From the NCBI GenBank assembly GCA_030037645.1, contig JASHQI010000193.1:1-63237 (forward strand): 63,237 bases of DNA, in the 5' to 3' direction. Shown here piece after piece: positions 28,061 through 36,154 of the stretch. Position numbers and translations under genes: made by a program. Below the pieces are notes generated by a model, which worked only from the letters and a program-made list of their open reading frames with translations, did no database searches and was not told the DNA's origin. The stretch's first letter is position 1; every line of letters starts with the position of its first letter. This DNA comes from Xanthobacteraceae bacterium. Lineage in GTDB: Bacteria; Pseudomonadota; Alphaproteobacteria; Rhizobiales; Xanthobacteraceae.

Positions 28061-28458
28061 TTTCCGGTGAGGACCCGGCTGGCGATGGTCACGTATTTGC
28101 GTCCCGCTTCCTGAGCCGCTGCAACAGCCTCAGCGAGTGGACGTTCATCGCGAACCTTCGCGAGTTTGACCAGCATCGGCAAATTGATGCCAGCAAGGAC
28201 CTCGACCTTTGGCCGGCTCATGACTGAGATCGCAAGATTGGACGGCGTGCCGCCGAACATGTCGGTCAGGATAGCGACCCCGTCTCCGCTGTCGACACGC
28301 TTGACCGCTTCGATGATATCCTGACGACGCTCTTCCACATTATCATCGGGGCCAATGGTGACCGCCTCAATCTGCCCTTGCGGGCCAACCACGTGTTCCA
28401 ATGCCGCGCGGAACTCAACTGCAAGCCGCCCGTGGGTGACAAGCACGACACCGATCAT
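28057..28458 (-). CDS. PTS EIIA component, mannose (PTS-Man) family
   Basis: The 133-residue EIIA of the mannose family has its phosphorylated His9 in MIGVVLVTHGRLAVEF and the family segments AILTDMFGGTPSNLAI and VLAGINLPML. No EIIB or EIIC genes are present, so it is a regulatory EIIA as in other Hyphomicrobiales, linked to HPr and HprK. The ATG at 28456-28458 starts the conserved sequence. It is translationally coupled to HPr by a 4-bp overlap and lies 224 bp after hprK. Confidence 0.94.
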   Translation of the reverse strand: MIGVVLVTHGRLAVEFRAALEHVVGPQGQIEAVTIGPDDNVEERRQDIIEAVKRVDSGDGVAILTDMFGGTPSNLAISVMSRPKVEVLAGINLPMLVKLAKVRDERPLAEAVAAAQEAGRKYVTIASRVLTGK

Positions 28459-28682
28459 TGAAGCCCCCGCGGGCGCGTCCCGGTTGCACCGCACGAAAGG
28501 GTGTTCATCATGACCATCCAAAGCCCCGGCGCAAGGGGCATTGCTGCTGAATTTTGCCGGTTGTTGCATCGCAGTAGAGCAATGTCGAATCGAATTGCGA
28601 AATATCGTCTCGAAGCGCCCGAAAGTGTACGAGCGTTAAGGTTACTAATTTCCAACCAATCAAGTCGCGCAGCTTGAAATCA

Positions 28683-29192
28683 TCACGGCCCCCATCTGGC
28701 CGCCAAGACGGCGATATTGGGCTGAGAGCGGTCACGTTCGCTTGCGCGAGTGAGTGACGTGAGCAGAGCAAGAGCCATCGGCAAGGCGGCGACCCCCGGT
28801 GCGACGGCAAGTCGCGGTAAAACAATACCTGCGATGATTGCCTGTCTTTGCTCTCTTTGCGGCAATCGTTCGGCGTCTGCGGCGGCAAGATCGACAATCA
28901 GACCGACCACGGCGCTCGGTTCGTGCGCGAGTCGCTGGGGGCCTACGCCGTGCACCTCGATCAGGCCGGCAAGCGTCTCGGCGGGGCTCACCAGCAGTCG
29001 TCCACCGGCGGCTTCCAAGTGGACGCGGTCGTCGCCTACAAGTCTGGCGAAGCGAATAATTCCAGCGCGCGCCGATTCGATCAGCTCGAGCGTCAAGCGC
29101 GATTTGCCTGAGCCCGACGGCCCGCGGATCAAAACCGCCCGCGCACCGACCAGCACGGCGGAGGCGTGCACCGTCGCGGATTGTGCTGCCAT
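28683..29192 (-). CDS. hprK: HPr kinase/phosphorylase, short alphaproteobacterial form
   Basis: A 169-residue protein equivalent to only the C-terminal catalytic domain of the roughly 310-residue Firmicutes HprK. Walker A is GPSGSGKS at residues 24-31, with the downstream LVGDDRVHLE segment and GLIEVHGVGPQRL of the family. It phosphorylates or dephosphorylates the HPr Ser67. The ATG (29190-29192) shares a base with the chvG stop (TGATG on the minus strand), and a GTG lies one codon earlier. Missing the N-terminal domain is normal in this bacterial class. Confidence 0.93.
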   Translation of the reverse strand: MAAQSATVHASAVLVGARAVLIRGPSGSGKSRLTLELIESARAGIIRFARLVGDDRVHLEAAGGRLLVSPAETLAGLIEVHGVGPQRLAHEPSAVVGLIVDLAAADAERLPQREQRQAIIAGIVLPRLAVAPGVAALPMALALLTSLTRASERDRSQPNIAVLAARWGP

Positions 29193-31108
29193 CACATCGC
29201 CGGCAAGTGGACGATAAAGCGGGCGCCAAGCACGGTCGGCGCTCCATCCGCATCCAGCGCGCCGACCCGATTTTCGACCGCGATCATGCCGCCATGGGCT
29301 TCCACGATCTGCTTCGAGATCGATAAGCCAAGGCCGGAATTCTGACCGAAGCCCTGGTGCGGGCGATCGGTGTAGAAACGCTCAAAGATCTTATCCAGCG
29401 CATCGGGTCGGATGCCGGGACCATCGTCATCGACGAAAATCTCGACGTCATGACGCAATCGTCGACAGGTGACGCGCACCGTAGCGCCACGCGGCGAGAA
29501 CGAGCGCGCATTCTCAATCAGATTGTCGATAATCTGGCCGAGTCTCGAATCGTGTCCAGGTACTTGGAATGCGCGCCCACCACCGCCCTCGAAACGCAGC
29601 GTGACCCTGACGCCGTCATCGCGTTTCACTTCGTTGGCGACCGCGACCAGCGTGGTGAGCAGCTTTGCCATATCGACTGGGGCGGCCTCCTGGCGCTGCA
29701 GTTCGGCGTCGAGGCGACTCGCATCGGAGATATCGGAGATCAGACGATCCAGGCGCTTGACGTCGTGCTGTATGATGTTGAGCAGCCGAGCACGCGACTC
29801 ATCGGTCTTGGCAATCGGCATCGTCTCGACCGCCGAGCGCAGCGATGTGAGCGGGTTCTTCAGTTCGTGAGCGACATCGGCGGCAAAGCTTTCGATGGCT
29901 TCGATCCGACTGTAGAGCGCATTTGTCATGTCGCGCAGAGTGCCTGAGAGGTGTCCGATCTCGTCGCGCCGGCGCGTAAAATCGGGAATCTCGACCCGCG
30001 AGCGAATGCGATGGCGCACGCTTTCGGCTGCGTCCGCAAGCCGCCGCACCGGCTCGGCAATCGTGCCGGCCAGCAGGATCGACAACACGATCATTACGCC
30101 AGCCGCGATGAGAAAAACCTTGAGGATGGCGAGTCGTTCGGCCTCCACCATGTTGTCGATGTCGGCGCCCTGAGTTGAAAGCATGAGCGCACCACGCACG
30201 GCGCGGAAACGCTGCACTGGAACCGCCACGGAGACAATCACGTCGCCACGGTCGGTGATGCGCACCTTGCTTGCATCCTGGCCGTTTAAGGCCTGCGCAA
30301 CTTCGGGATAGCCTTTGCCATCGTCAGCCCCGAGTTCCCGGTATAGCGGCAAGTCACCGCGCCCAAGCCACCGACGCACGGCGATAACGATCCGTTCGAT
30401 CAGACCCGGCCTTTCGGCGGTGGGCGGTGGCAGGTCAAAGCGCAACACATCGCCGCGGCCGAACAGATTGCGGCTGTCGACCAGCAGCACGCCGTCGCGG
30501 TCGTAAATCCGCGCTCGCGTCCTGGTCGGCGATATCAGGCGTCGCAGGATTGGCGCCACCCGCTCGGGGTTGATCGGAAAATCGATGCCGTAGAGAGCGT
30601 CTTCGGATGGGCCATAGCTTTGGCCGGGCTGCAGCGCTTGTAATTTGTCGGGGTCGATGGTGATTGAGGAATCGCTCTCGACGGTCGCTGAGGCTGCGAT
30701 CGCGCCGGCGATGATTTGGCCTTGCACCATCAGGCTCTGTATTCGTGCGTCGATGAGGCCTGCGCGAAATTGTGAGAGATAGCTGATGCCGATGGAAAGC
30801 GCGAGAAGTCCGGCGACGTTGAGAACGACGATGCGGCGGGTCAGGCTTGAGAAGCTCTGCGAAATAAAAAACTGCCATGCGCGCCGCAGCCATTCGCTGA
30901 TTCTGCCAACACCGTGGTGCTTGCCGGGGGCGTCGATTGCGTCGGCCCTTGAGGGCCCGTCCTGGGATTCAAATTGGTCGCGCACGCCGGGCGCGTCGGC
31001 GCTGGGCAGCGTCGGCGCTTCAGCCTGTGTCGGCGCCTCGGCCTCGGTGCCAGCTGGCGCCATATCGGTGATTCGATCGAGCACGTCGTCTGCCGGGATT
31101 TCGATCAT
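29192..31108 (-). CDS. chvG: Sensor histidine kinase ChvG/ExoS
   Basis: The 638-residue inner-membrane sensor kinase starts with an acidic, Pro/Ala-rich cytoplasmic tail of about 75 residues, then has a first membrane span (IVVLNVAGLLALSIGISYL), a periplasmic sensing domain, a second span (VFLIAAGVMIVLSILLAG) and HAMP. The H-box is FAADVAHELKNPLTSLRSAV; N and G boxes are IDNLIENARSF, DDGPGIRPDALDKIFERFY and GLGLSISKQIVEAHGG. In rhizobia ChvG/ChvI responds to acidic or envelope stress and controls exopolysaccharide and central metabolism. It is followed without gap by hprK, so envelope sensing and PTS control are co-expressed. Confidence 0.95.
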   Translation of the reverse strand: MIEIPADDVLDRITDMAPAGTEAEAPTQAEAPTLPSADAPGVRDQFESQDGPSRADAIDAPGKHHGVGRISEWLRRAWQFFISQSFSSLTRRIVVLNVAGLLALSIGISYLSQFRAGLIDARIQSLMVQGQIIAGAIAASATVESDSSITIDPDKLQALQPGQSYGPSEDALYGIDFPINPERVAPILRRLISPTRTRARIYDRDGVLLVDSRNLFGRGDVLRFDLPPPTAERPGLIERIVIAVRRWLGRGDLPLYRELGADDGKGYPEVAQALNGQDASKVRITDRGDVIVSVAVPVQRFRAVRGALMLSTQGADIDNMVEAERLAILKVFLIAAGVMIVLSILLAGTIAEPVRRLADAAESVRHRIRSRVEIPDFTRRRDEIGHLSGTLRDMTNALYSRIEAIESFAADVAHELKNPLTSLRSAVETMPIAKTDESRARLLNIIQHDVKRLDRLISDISDASRLDAELQRQEAAPVDMAKLLTTLVAVANEVKRDDGVRVTLRFEGGGGRAFQVPGHDSRLGQIIDNLIENARSFSPRGATVRVTCRRLRHDVEIFVDDDGPGIRPDALDKIFERFYTDRPHQGFGQNSGLGLSISKQIVEAHGGMIAVENRVGALDADGAPTVLGARFIVHLPAM

Positions 31109-31211
31109 GCCTGCTGCGCGGGCATGGCGGTCATTTTACCGCACGATGCCGCCCCCGTCAGTATTCAAAGGCCGAGACGTCTGACCTCGCATAGCGAGGA
31201 TGCTCAGCGCG

Positions 31212-31910
31212 TCATACTTCCTTGAACCGATAGCCGACGCCATACAGCGTCTCGATCATATCGAATTCGACGTCGCTAGCCTTGAATTTCTTGCGCAACC
31301 GCTTGATGTGGCTGTCGATCGTTCGGTCATCAACATACACTTGATCGTCGTAAGCCGCATCCATCAAGGCGTTGCGGCTTTTCACTACCCCGGGGCGGGT
31401 TGCCAGCGCCTGCAGGATGAGAAATTCGGTGACCGTGAGCGTCACGGCCTCGTTCTTCCAGGTGCAGGTATGCCGTTCGGGGTCCATCCGTAGCAGCCCG
31501 CGTTCGAGTACCTTGCTGTCGGCTTCCTTTGGCGCGGTGCCGTCCTTGGGCGACGCGCGACGCAGCACGGCCTTGACCCGCTCGACCAAGAGGCGCTGTG
31601 AAAACGGCTTACGGATGAAATCGTCGGCGCCCATCTTGAGACCGAACAATTCGTCGATCTCCTCATCCTTGGAGGTGAGAAAGATGACCGGAAGGTCCGA
31701 CTTCTGACGCAGCCGGCGCAAGGTCTCCATGCCGTCCATGCGCGGCATCTTGATGTCGAGAATGGCGAGGTCGGGTAGCGTGGTCTTGAATCCGTCGAGC
31801 GCCGAAGCGCCGTCGGTATAGGTCGTAATGCGATAGCCCTCGGCCTCGAGCGCAATGGATACCGAGGTCAGGATGTTGCGGTCGTCGTCGACGAGAGCGA
31901 TTGTCGGCAT
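31212..31910 (-). CDS. chvI: Response regulator ChvI, OmpR family
   Basis: A 232-residue response regulator. Its receiver domain has acidic residues in [11 protein letters not shown], the phosphorylated Asp in [14 protein letters not shown], Thr/Ser in [10 protein letters not shown] and Lys in [10 protein letters not shown] winged-helix DNA-binding domain follows ([20 protein letters not shown]). It is the cognate partner of ChvG, encoded 103 bp downstream on the same strand, and reads divergently from the HugZ-like gene. Confidence 0.96.
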   Translation of the reverse strand: MPTIALVDDDRNILTSVSIALEAEGYRITTYTDGASALDGFKTTLPDLAILDIKMPRMDGMETLRRLRQKSDLPVIFLTSKDEEIDELFGLKMGADDFIRKPFSQRLLVERVKAVLRRASPKDGTAPKEADSKVLERGLLRMDPERHTCTWKNEAVTLTVTEFLILQALATRPGVVKSRNALMDAAYDDQVYVDDRTIDSHIKRLRKKFKASDVEFDMIETLYGVGYRFKEV

Positions 31911-32069
31911 GGCGGCCTTCTAGCATGAATCGGCCGCAGCATCACCCGCCCGGCCCCATATAATCCTTTGAATCCCCATGTGGGGGCGGAAGTGTGACCA
32001 GACAAGGCAAAATCGGGGCAATTGCTGTGACATGGAATGACGGGGAAAGGAACCGGAAAGGAAGCGCCG

Positions 32070-32867
32070 ATGGCTGAAGCCGAGAAATCCGCCGCATTGC
32101 CAGGCGTCATGCCTAATCGCCTTCCGGAGAACGCACCGGCACCCGATTTTGCCCCAAAATTGCTAGCCAAAGGCCTGTTACGGGCTACGCGGGCAGGCTC
32201 GCTTGCGACCATCGACCGCAATACCGGCCACCCCTTTGCCTCGCTCGTTAATGTGGCGACCGATGTCGACGGAGCGCCCCTAATCCTGGTCTCACGGCTT
32301 TCCACGCACACCGCCAACCTTGAGAAGGACGGCCGCGCCTCCGTCTTGCTGGCGTTGAGCGGCAAGGGCGACCCGTTGGCTCATCCGCGGCTCACGCTTC
32401 TTGGCAGTTTCGCTGAGGTGCCGCGGGATGCCGCCGATGAGGCTCGCGTGCGTCGGCGCTTTCTTGCGCGGCACCCGAAATCGGAGCTTTACGCCGGCTT
32501 CGCTGATTTCTCGCTTTGGCGCCTAAGCGTGGTGTCGGCCCACCTTAACGGCGGCTTTGCCCGCGCCGCCGACCTGAAGGCGGTCGACGTGATGACGGAT
32601 GTCCGCGGGGCGGAGGGCTTGATCGCCGCCGAGCAGAGCGCTGTTGCGCATATGAATGACGACCATGCCGAAGCGCTGCGCCTCTATGCAACAAAATTGT
32701 TCGGCGCTGCAAACGGGGCTTGGCGGCTCACCGGCCTCGATCCCGACGGGCTTGATCTTGCCCTCGGCGAGGTCACGCTACGCCTGCCGTTTCCTGAACG
32801 TGTCACCACCTCTGAACAGCTAAGGCAAGTGGTTGTGGCGTTGGCGAAGGACGCGCGGAGCCGCTAG
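32070..32867 (+). CDS. HugZ-like haem utilisation / pyridoxamine 5'-phosphate oxidase-fold protein with DUF2470
   Basis: A 265-residue two-domain protein: an N-terminal split-barrel flavin-reductase-like domain (GSLATIDRNTGHPFASLVNV, LSTHTANLEKDGRASVLLAL) and a C-terminal DUF2470 domain (AVAHMNDDHAEALRLYATKL). This pairing is found in haem-degrading HugZ/HutZ-type proteins. ATG at 32070 is preferred for AAGGAAG at good spacing; the frame is open for 33 more bases. No haem transporter adjoins it, so the function is by family only. Confidence 0.88.
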   Translation: MAEAEKSAALPGVMPNRLPENAPAPDFAPKLLAKGLLRATRAGSLATIDRNTGHPFASLVNVATDVDGAPLILVSRLSTHTANLEKDGRASVLLALSGKGDPLAHPRLTLLGSFAEVPRDAADEARVRRRFLARHPKSELYAGFADFSLWRLSVVSAHLNGGFARAADLKAVDVMTDVRGAEGLIAAEQSAVAHMNDDHAEALRLYATKLFGAANGAWRLTGLDPDGLDLALGEVTLRLPFPERVTTSEQLRQVVVALAKDARSR

Positions 32868-32923
32868 GCCGCTACACGCGACCGCTCGCCGAATAAGGTT
32901 ACCGTGCCGCAAAATGCCCGGTG

Positions 32924-32938
32924 CACTGCGTTGCAGTG
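32924..32938. promoter_or_regulatory. Short inverted repeat upstream of pckA
   Basis: CACTGC and GCAGTG flank a three-base centre at 32924-32938, about 185 bp upstream of the pckA start in the 256-bp gap after the HugZ-like gene. It could be an operator, or a hairpin ending the upstream gene. No T-run follows, and I have no family consensus to assign it. Confidence 0.3.
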
Positions 32939-33123
32939 TCGGAACGGGTACGGGTCTTTCCCGTTAGCCTTGCGATGGGACTCGGGCTTGGCAGATGCTA
33001 GGATGCTGGATATAGGACGCTATTGCTGGCGACGAGTGAATTTGGGGTGGCACGTCAGCCGGCTGAGGCCCCCGGTATAGACAAATCGTTCGAAAACCTT
33101 TGGGCCAAAGAGTGGAGGCTAGG

Positions 33124-34737
33124 GTGAAGGAAACTGGTATTAGGAACGGCGCCCACGGTGCCGAAGAATTTGGCTTGAAAAATCTTGCAGCGATCTACTG
33201 GAATCTCCCCGATACCGCACTCGTCGAGCACGCGATCGCCAAGGGTGAAGGCCATCTTGTTCACGGCGGACCGTTCTGCGCCGAAACCGGCGTCCATACC
33301 GGGCGCAGCCCCAAGGACAAATTCGTCGTTGCCGACCAACAGACCGAAAAGTCCGTCTGGTGGGAAAAAAACGGCCGCCTGACGAGCGAGAAATTCCAGC
33401 TTTTGTTCGACGACTTCATTGCCCATGCCAAGGGCAAGACCCTGTTTGCGCAGGATCTCTACGGTGGTGCCGATCCGAAATACCGCATCAAGGTTCGCGT
33501 CTATAACGAGCTCGCCTGGCACTCGATGTTCATCCGCGCGCTGCTGATCAGGCCCGAACATGCCGAGCTTGCCCATTATTTGCCGGACTTCACCATCCTG
33601 TCGCTGCCTTCGTTCAAGGCCGACCCCAAACGTCACGGCGTGCGCAGCGAGACGATCGTCGCGCTCGATTTGACTAGGCGAATCATCCTGATCGGTGGCA
33701 GCTATTACGCCGGCGAGATGAAGAAATCGGTCTTCACGACGCTGAATTATTACCTGCCGGCGAACAGCGTGATGCCGATGCACTGCTCAGCCAATGTCGG
33801 TCCGAGCGGCGACGTCGCGTTGTTCTTTGGTCTCTCCGGCACTGGCAAAACGACGTTGTCGGCCGATCCCAAGCGCACGCTGATCGGCGACGACGAACAC
33901 GGCTGGGGTCCGCAGGGAGTCTTCAATTTCGAAGGCGGTTGTTATGCCAAGTGCATAAAATTGTCGGCGGAGGCAGAGCCGGAAATTTACGCCACCACGC
34001 AGCGCTTCGGCACCGTGCTGGAGAATGTGATTTTCGATCCGGAATCGCGCATCTGCGACTTCGATGACGACTCGAGGACCGAGAACACGCGCGCCGCCTA
34101 TCCGCTCGACTTTATTGCGAATGCCTCGCGCAGCGGGCGCGCCGGTATGCCGAAGAACATCGTGCTGCTCACCGCCGACGCGTTTGGCGTGATGCCGCCG
34201 ATTGCCAAGCTGACGCCGGCACAGGCGATGTATCACTTTCTGTCCGGCTACACCGCCAAGGTCGCCGGCACCGAGAAGGGCCTTGTCGGTGTCGTGCCCG
34301 AATTCTCCACCTGTTTCGCCGCGCCGTTTCTGCCGCGCCACCCTTCAGTCTATGGCAATCTGTTGCGCGAGTTGATCAGCGTCCACGAGGTGGATTGCTG
34401 GCTGGTCAATACCGGTTGGACCGGCGGCATTTATGGGGTCGGTCGGCGTATGCCGATCAAGGTGACGCGGACGCTCTTGTGTGCCGCGCTCGATGGCTCG
34501 CTCAAGAGCGCCGACTTCCGCACCGATCCGTATTTCGGTTTTTCCGTGCCGACGCACCTTGCCGGCATCGAACCGCACCTGCTCTATCCGCAAAAAACCT
34601 GGCAGAACAAACTTGAATTCGACCAGACCGCGCGCAAGCTGGTCGACATGTTCCAGAAGAACTTCGTCCAGTTCGAGGAATACGTCGATCCGGACGTTCG
34701 CGCCGCCGCCCCTGAAGTACGCATCGCGGCGGAATGA
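33124..34737 (+). CDS. pckA: Phosphoenolpyruvate carboxykinase (ATP)
   Basis: The 537-residue enzyme converts oxaloacetate and ATP to PEP, CO2 and ADP, the first step of gluconeogenesis. Motifs are [10 protein letters not shown] near the N-terminus, the kinase-1a loop [14 protein letters not shown], the metal/oxaloacetate segment LIGDDEHGW and NTGWTGG. The start is GTG at 33124 with GGAGG five bases upstream. Neighbouring chvI/chvG is the conserved rhizobial context, where ChvI influences pckA. A strong terminator follows at 34756-34787. Confidence 0.97.
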   Translation: MKETGIRNGAHGAEEFGLKNLAAIYWNLPDTALVEHAIAKGEGHLVHGGPFCAETGVHTGRSPKDKFVVADQQTEKSVWWEKNGRLTSEKFQLLFDDFIAHAKGKTLFAQDLYGGADPKYRIKVRVYNELAWHSMFIRALLIRPEHAELAHYLPDFTILSLPSFKADPKRHGVRSETIVALDLTRRIILIGGSYYAGEMKKSVFTTLNYYLPANSVMPMHCSANVGPSGDVALFFGLSGTGKTTLSADPKRTLIGDDEHGWGPQGVFNFEGGCYAKCIKLSAEAEPEIYATTQRFGTVLENVIFDPESRICDFDDDSRTENTRAAYPLDFIANASRSGRAGMPKNIVLLTADAFGVMPPIAKLTPAQAMYHFLSGYTAKVAGTEKGLVGVVPEFSTCFAAPFLPRHPSVYGNLLRELISVHEVDCWLVNTGWTGGIYGVGRRMPIKVTRTLLCAALDGSLKSADFRTDPYFGFSVPTHLAGIEPHLLYPQKTWQNKLEFDQTARKLVDMFQKNFVQFEEYVDPDVRAAAPEVRIAAE

Positions 34738-34755
34738 CAGCTTTCATCGTAGCGG

Positions 34756-34787
34756 GCAAAAGGGCGGTCCACGGGCCGCCCTTTTGC
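34756..34787. terminator. Rho-independent terminator after pckA
   Basis: A perfect 12-bp stem (GCAAAAGGGCGG at 34756-34767 with its complement at 34776-34787) encloses an 8-base loop. The descending arm ends with CTTTTGC, giving an A/U-flanked stem that can work on both strands. It begins 18 bp after the pckA stop. Confidence 0.85.
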
Positions 34788-34799
34788 ATTTGGCATTTA

Positions 34800-34877
34800 G
34801 AACAAGATCCGGAAAAGCTTGCCGTAGGACTTGATCCGCGGGTGAACACCGGCTTTCCGAAAAGATCGTGTCCATCA
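34800..34877. repeat. Dispersed intergenic repeat, rhizobial type
   Basis: The stretch with GATCCGGAAAAGC near the start and GGCTTTCCGAAAAGATC near the end is an imperfect inverted arrangement. It resembles the ubiquitous intergenic element of Bradyrhizobium relatives (GGTTTTCCGAAAAGATCATG type). It fills most of the gap between the pckA terminator and the aldo/keto reductase gene. Assignment is from memory of that family, without a search. Confidence 0.4.
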
Positions 34878-35010
34878 CAATCGACCTGTCATGGACCGCG
34901 AAGATGACGCATATCGCGGCACGCGCGGCCAAGGCGATGCGTGACTAAATCCGATTCAATGATTATTGGATCATCCGCCCGTGTGGTTGATGACAAAGAA
35001 AGGGATTGCC

Positions 35011-36009
35011 GTGGACAAAATCCGGCTCGGTCGCAATGGCCCCATGGTGTCGGCCTTCGGCCTTGGTTGCATGGGCATGTCAGGCGGCTATGGGCCGGCC
35101 GACGACAAGGAGTCGATCGCAACCATCCATGCCGCGCTCGAAGCCGGCATCACGATGATCGATACGGCGGATTTTTATGGCATGGGACAAAGCGAAATGC
35201 TCATTCGCGAGGCGCTCAAGGGCGGCAAGCGCGAACGCGCTTTTCTCGCTGTAAAATTCGGTTCGATGCGCGGGCCCGATCTGAAAATCCTGGGCGATGA
35301 CGGTCGGCCGCAAGCGGCCAAGAATTTTCTGGCCTATTCGCTGCGTCGGTTGGGTACCGATTATGTTGACCTTTATCAGCCGTCACGGGTCGATCCCGAC
35401 GTGCCGATCGAAGACACGATCGGCGCCATTGCCGACATGGTGAGGGCCGGCTATGTGCGCCATGTCGGCGTGTCGGAAACATCGGCCAAAACCCTGCGCC
35501 GCGCCCATGCGGTGCATCCGATCGCGGCCCTGCAGACCGAGTATTCGCTGTTTTCCCGCGCCATCGAGCGCGATATTTTGCCGACTTTGCGCGAACTCGG
35601 CATTGCACTCGTTGCCTACGGTGTGCTGTCCGGCGGACTGATCAGCGATCGCGCGGAAGCCGCGAAGAACGCCGCAAGCGAAATCCGCACTCGCAAACCG
35701 CGGTTTTTCGCGGAGAATTTTCCCAAGAACAAGGCGCTGGTCGAGGCACTCGGCAAGATCGCGCACGGAAGGGGCGCGTCGACCGCGCAGCTCGCTTTTG
35801 CGTGGGTGAAATCGCATGGCGATCACGTTGTTCCGCTGATCGGCGCCCGCCGCCGCGATCAACTCAAAGAAGCACTCGGTGCGAGCGACCTGAAATTATC
35901 CCGCGACGATCTCGCCTGCATCGAGCAGGCGGCGCCCGCCGCCGCCGTGGCCGGCACGCGCTATTTGCCGGCCGTGCTTGCGCATATGGATAGCGAGCAG
36001 TCAGGATGA
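35011..36009 (+). CDS. Aldo/keto reductase, AKR13-like, catalytic His replaced
   Basis: A 332-residue (alpha/beta)8-barrel reductase for carbonyl compounds. Of the catalytic tetrad, Asp and Tyr are in MIDTADFYGMGQSE and Lys in FLAVKFGS. The segment that normally reads LHRVDP has QPSRVDPDVPIEDT, so Ser stands in the position of the usual His. NADPH-binding residues are in the C-terminal VPLIGARRRDQLKEALGA. GTG at 35011 is preferred because AAAGGG precedes it by six bases; an in-frame ATG at 34990 has no such site. It is transcribed alone after pckA. Confidence 0.85.
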   Translation: MDKIRLGRNGPMVSAFGLGCMGMSGGYGPADDKESIATIHAALEAGITMIDTADFYGMGQSEMLIREALKGGKRERAFLAVKFGSMRGPDLKILGDDGRPQAAKNFLAYSLRRLGTDYVDLYQPSRVDPDVPIEDTIGAIADMVRAGYVRHVGVSETSAKTLRRAHAVHPIAALQTEYSLFSRAIERDILPTLRELGIALVAYGVLSGGLISDRAEAAKNAASEIRTRKPRFFAENFPKNKALVEALGKIAHGRGASTAQLAFAWVKSHGDHVVPLIGARRRDQLKEALGASDLKLSRDDLACIEQAAPAAAVAGTRYLPAVLAHMDSEQSG

Positions 36010-36154
36010 GTCACGCTCCCTATGGACCGGCGGAAGGCGCCGCTGGTGCCAGGTTTCATAAATCGAGCTGCATTATTCGCTTTGACGTTTGACCGACTCA
36101 ACGCATGCTGGGCCAAGGCTGTGCGTAAGCGTTTGCGTCACTGCGCGCAATGCG

